This document shows, piece after piece, positions 4,956-5,933 of a DNA stretch of 5,933 nt; position 1 is the stretch's first letter; every line of letters starts with the position of its first letter. The stretch comes from Halobacteriaceae archaeon Tc-Br11_E2g27. Lineage in GTDB: Archaea > Halobacteriota > Halobacteria > Halobacteriales > Haloarculaceae. The stretch covers positions 1-5,933 of the forward strand of contig LKNH01000161.1 in assembly GCA_001564135.1 (NCBI GenBank), in the 5' to 3' direction. The notes beneath the pieces are model-generated. The model worked only from the letters and a program-made list of their open reading frames with translations, had not been told where the DNA came from and did not search any database. Made by a program: the position numbers and the translations under genes.

Positions 4956-5759
4956 ATGTCAAACACTGACCCGTCTGACAACCGTCGAATCTCCCGACGC
5001 CGTATATTACAACAGTCTGGCGGAACGATAGCCGCTCTCGGCCTGGGAACAATCGGCGTCGGGCACGCCTCCGCTGATGAGTCCACGGACTACTGTTCGG
5101 AAACAACGCTTCGACCGGGAATGGTTCACTACGATGATTCGATGCACGACGTGTGTCGCGATGACCACCCCGAAAGTGAGGCGCTACAGGAAGAAGTCAA
5201 ACAATCACTTGAGGAAACCTACTCAACTGTCGGGGCGCTCATTGACGAAGGGTACATCCCGTACTTTGATTTCTTCGCTGATGGTGACTGGTCTCACTGG
5301 ATTCAGCCCGAATTTATCGGTGACGATTCGATGGTCGATCCCGAGCGTCCCGAATCAATCCTCGTTGACCACCAGTGGTGGCGGCCGATTGGTGTGATGT
5401 TTGTCGCCACAATTGATGGCGAGGATGTCGATTCGCCACCATCCATCTACGAAGAGGATGATGACGCCGCGTGTACACCATGGCACGCACACGTTGGTTT
5501 CCCAGGCCGGTATGCGTGGTGGAAGTACCGACAAGTCTACGAAGATGGAGGGTCGCTCCCCTGTCGGACACCGTGGATGCTGCACGTTTGGATTCACCCT
5601 CACGAGAAAAGCATCTACGCCCATGGGGCGCCTGAAGAGCGTGGTGGTGCACCGGCAGAGCCAGCCGGATTCGATACGGATGTCGATACTGACGAGGAGA
5701 CATTGGGTCCCGAACACCTCCCCGATGCGATTAAATCGAAAGTCAAAGATCTGTGGTGA
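4956..5759 (+). CDS. Tat-exported Cys/His/Trp-rich protein of unknown function
   Basis: The 267-residue product has a classic Tat signal: S13-R14-R15-R16-I-L, a Gly/Ala/Leu-rich core, and a likely signal peptidase site after A38-S39-A40. Tat use implies it folds before export, often with a cofactor. The mature part has four cysteines (C47, C67, C173, C203), about a dozen histidines and ten tryptophans. Key blocks are D-E-G-Y-I-P-Y-F-D (97-105), W-S-H-W-I-Q-P-E-F (112-120), D-P-E-R-P-E-S-I-L-V (128-137), W-W-R-P-I-G-V-M-F-V (141-150), C-T-P-W-H-A-H-V (173-180) and C-R-T-P-W-M-L-H-V-W (203-212) followed by I-H-P-H. The last two look like a repeated motif. From memory, the P-x-R-P-E and L-H-V-W blocks resemble a secreted bacterial family of unknown function; I could not verify this. 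The C-terminal 35 residues are acidic and lower in complexity. Start choice rests on GAGGG, the upstream TATA box and the position of the Tat motif. Confidence 0.8.
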   Translation: MSNTDPSDNRRISRRRILQQSGGTIAALGLGTIGVGHASADESTDYCSETTLRPGMVHYDDSMHDVCRDDHPESEALQEEVKQSLEETYSTVGALIDEGYIPYFDFFADGDWSHWIQPEFIGDDSMVDPERPESILVDHQWWRPIGVMFVATIDGEDVDSPPSIYEEDDDAACTPWHAHVGFPGRYAWWKYRQVYEDGGSLPCRTPWMLHVWIHPHEKSIYAHGAPEERGGAPAEPAGFDTDVDTDEETLGPEHLPDAIKSKVKDLW

Positions 5760-5933
5760 GTCGATAGCGAGGCTGGTCTCACTCGCAGCCGATGACAGAT
5801 GCTGGGGCTATTCACCGATTTGAGCAGCTGTCTCTGAGTGACAAATAGAGAAGGCAAGTCGAAGCTGTTCACTGGTACATTCAACCTGGTTCGAATACTT
5901 CCTACTGATACTGCCGGACGTAACTTCGTAAAC
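5760..5933. other. Right-edge intergenic sequence with nothing recognised
   Basis: These 174 bases hold no supported gene on either strand. A 5-bp inverted repeat, GGCTG (5771-5775) and CAGCC (5786-5790), lies after the last stop, but no T-run follows it. Short open frames are present and look like chance. Confidence 0.4.

Noticed and set aside
5767..5790. Inverted repeats (GCGAG/CTCGC and GGCTG/CAGCC) after the last gene
   Set aside because: The two 5-bp stems exclude each other and no T-run follows, so a terminator is not supported.
5791..5933. Short frames at the right edge, including an 18-codon frame from ATG 5795 and an open frame running to the window end, considered as a transposase remnant
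   Set aside because: No recognisable transposase motif, terminal inverted repeat or target duplication is visible, and the pieces are too short to call.

Overview
The window reads as chromosomal DNA from a halophilic archaeon (class Halobacteria). The proteins are strongly acidic (runs of D/E, few K). The first gene is an archaeal Orc1/Cdc6. Two proteins carry Tat export signals, one of them a Tat lipoprotein. Most starts have a TATA-like box about 25-28 nt upstream and no Shine-Dalgarno, as expected of leaderless haloarchaeal transcripts. GC content, sampled on a few lines by eye, is about the mid-50s %, which is low for the class. Genus is not assigned.

Layout, left to right. (1) 1-399 (+): the 3' end of an Orc1/Cdc6 replication initiator, cut by the window edge. 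(2) 433-1053 (-): a membrane-anchored SOUL heme-binding-family protein, convergent with orc. (3) 1129-1554 (-): a small SRPBCC-fold lipid/ligand-binding protein, upstream of SOUL on the same strand but with a separate promoter-like box between them. (4) 1632-2603 (+): a PflX-like radical SAM protein, divergent from the SRPBCC gene. (5) 2618-3394 (-): a 2-oxopent-4-enoate hydratase (MhpD/FAH fold), convergent with the radical SAM gene across 14 bp. (6) 3484-4227 (+): a Tat lipoprotein with a DUF4097-like array of E-T-T-N-G-D repeats, divergent from the hydratase across a near-symmetrical TATA element. (7) 4291-4725 (+): a PPOX-class flavin-binding protein. (8) 4956-5759 (+): a Tat-exported, Cys/His/Trp-rich protein of unknown function. 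No gap longer than 300 bases lacks a gene. The two largest, 4726-4955 and 5760-5933, hold a T-rich terminator-like tract plus a promoter, and nothing recognisable, respectively.

The genes do not form an obvious single pathway. Alternating strands and individual promoters suggest mostly single-gene transcription units of housekeeping or accessory type. I see no CRISPR array, tRNA, rRNA, transposon, phage or toxin-antitoxin signature. The best candidate for undescribed biology is the exported protein at 4956-5759, which carries a duplicated C-(x)-T-P-W-x-x-H-like motif and four cysteines that could form two disulfides or a metal site. Second is the cysteine-rich, orphan radical SAM protein at 1632-2603.
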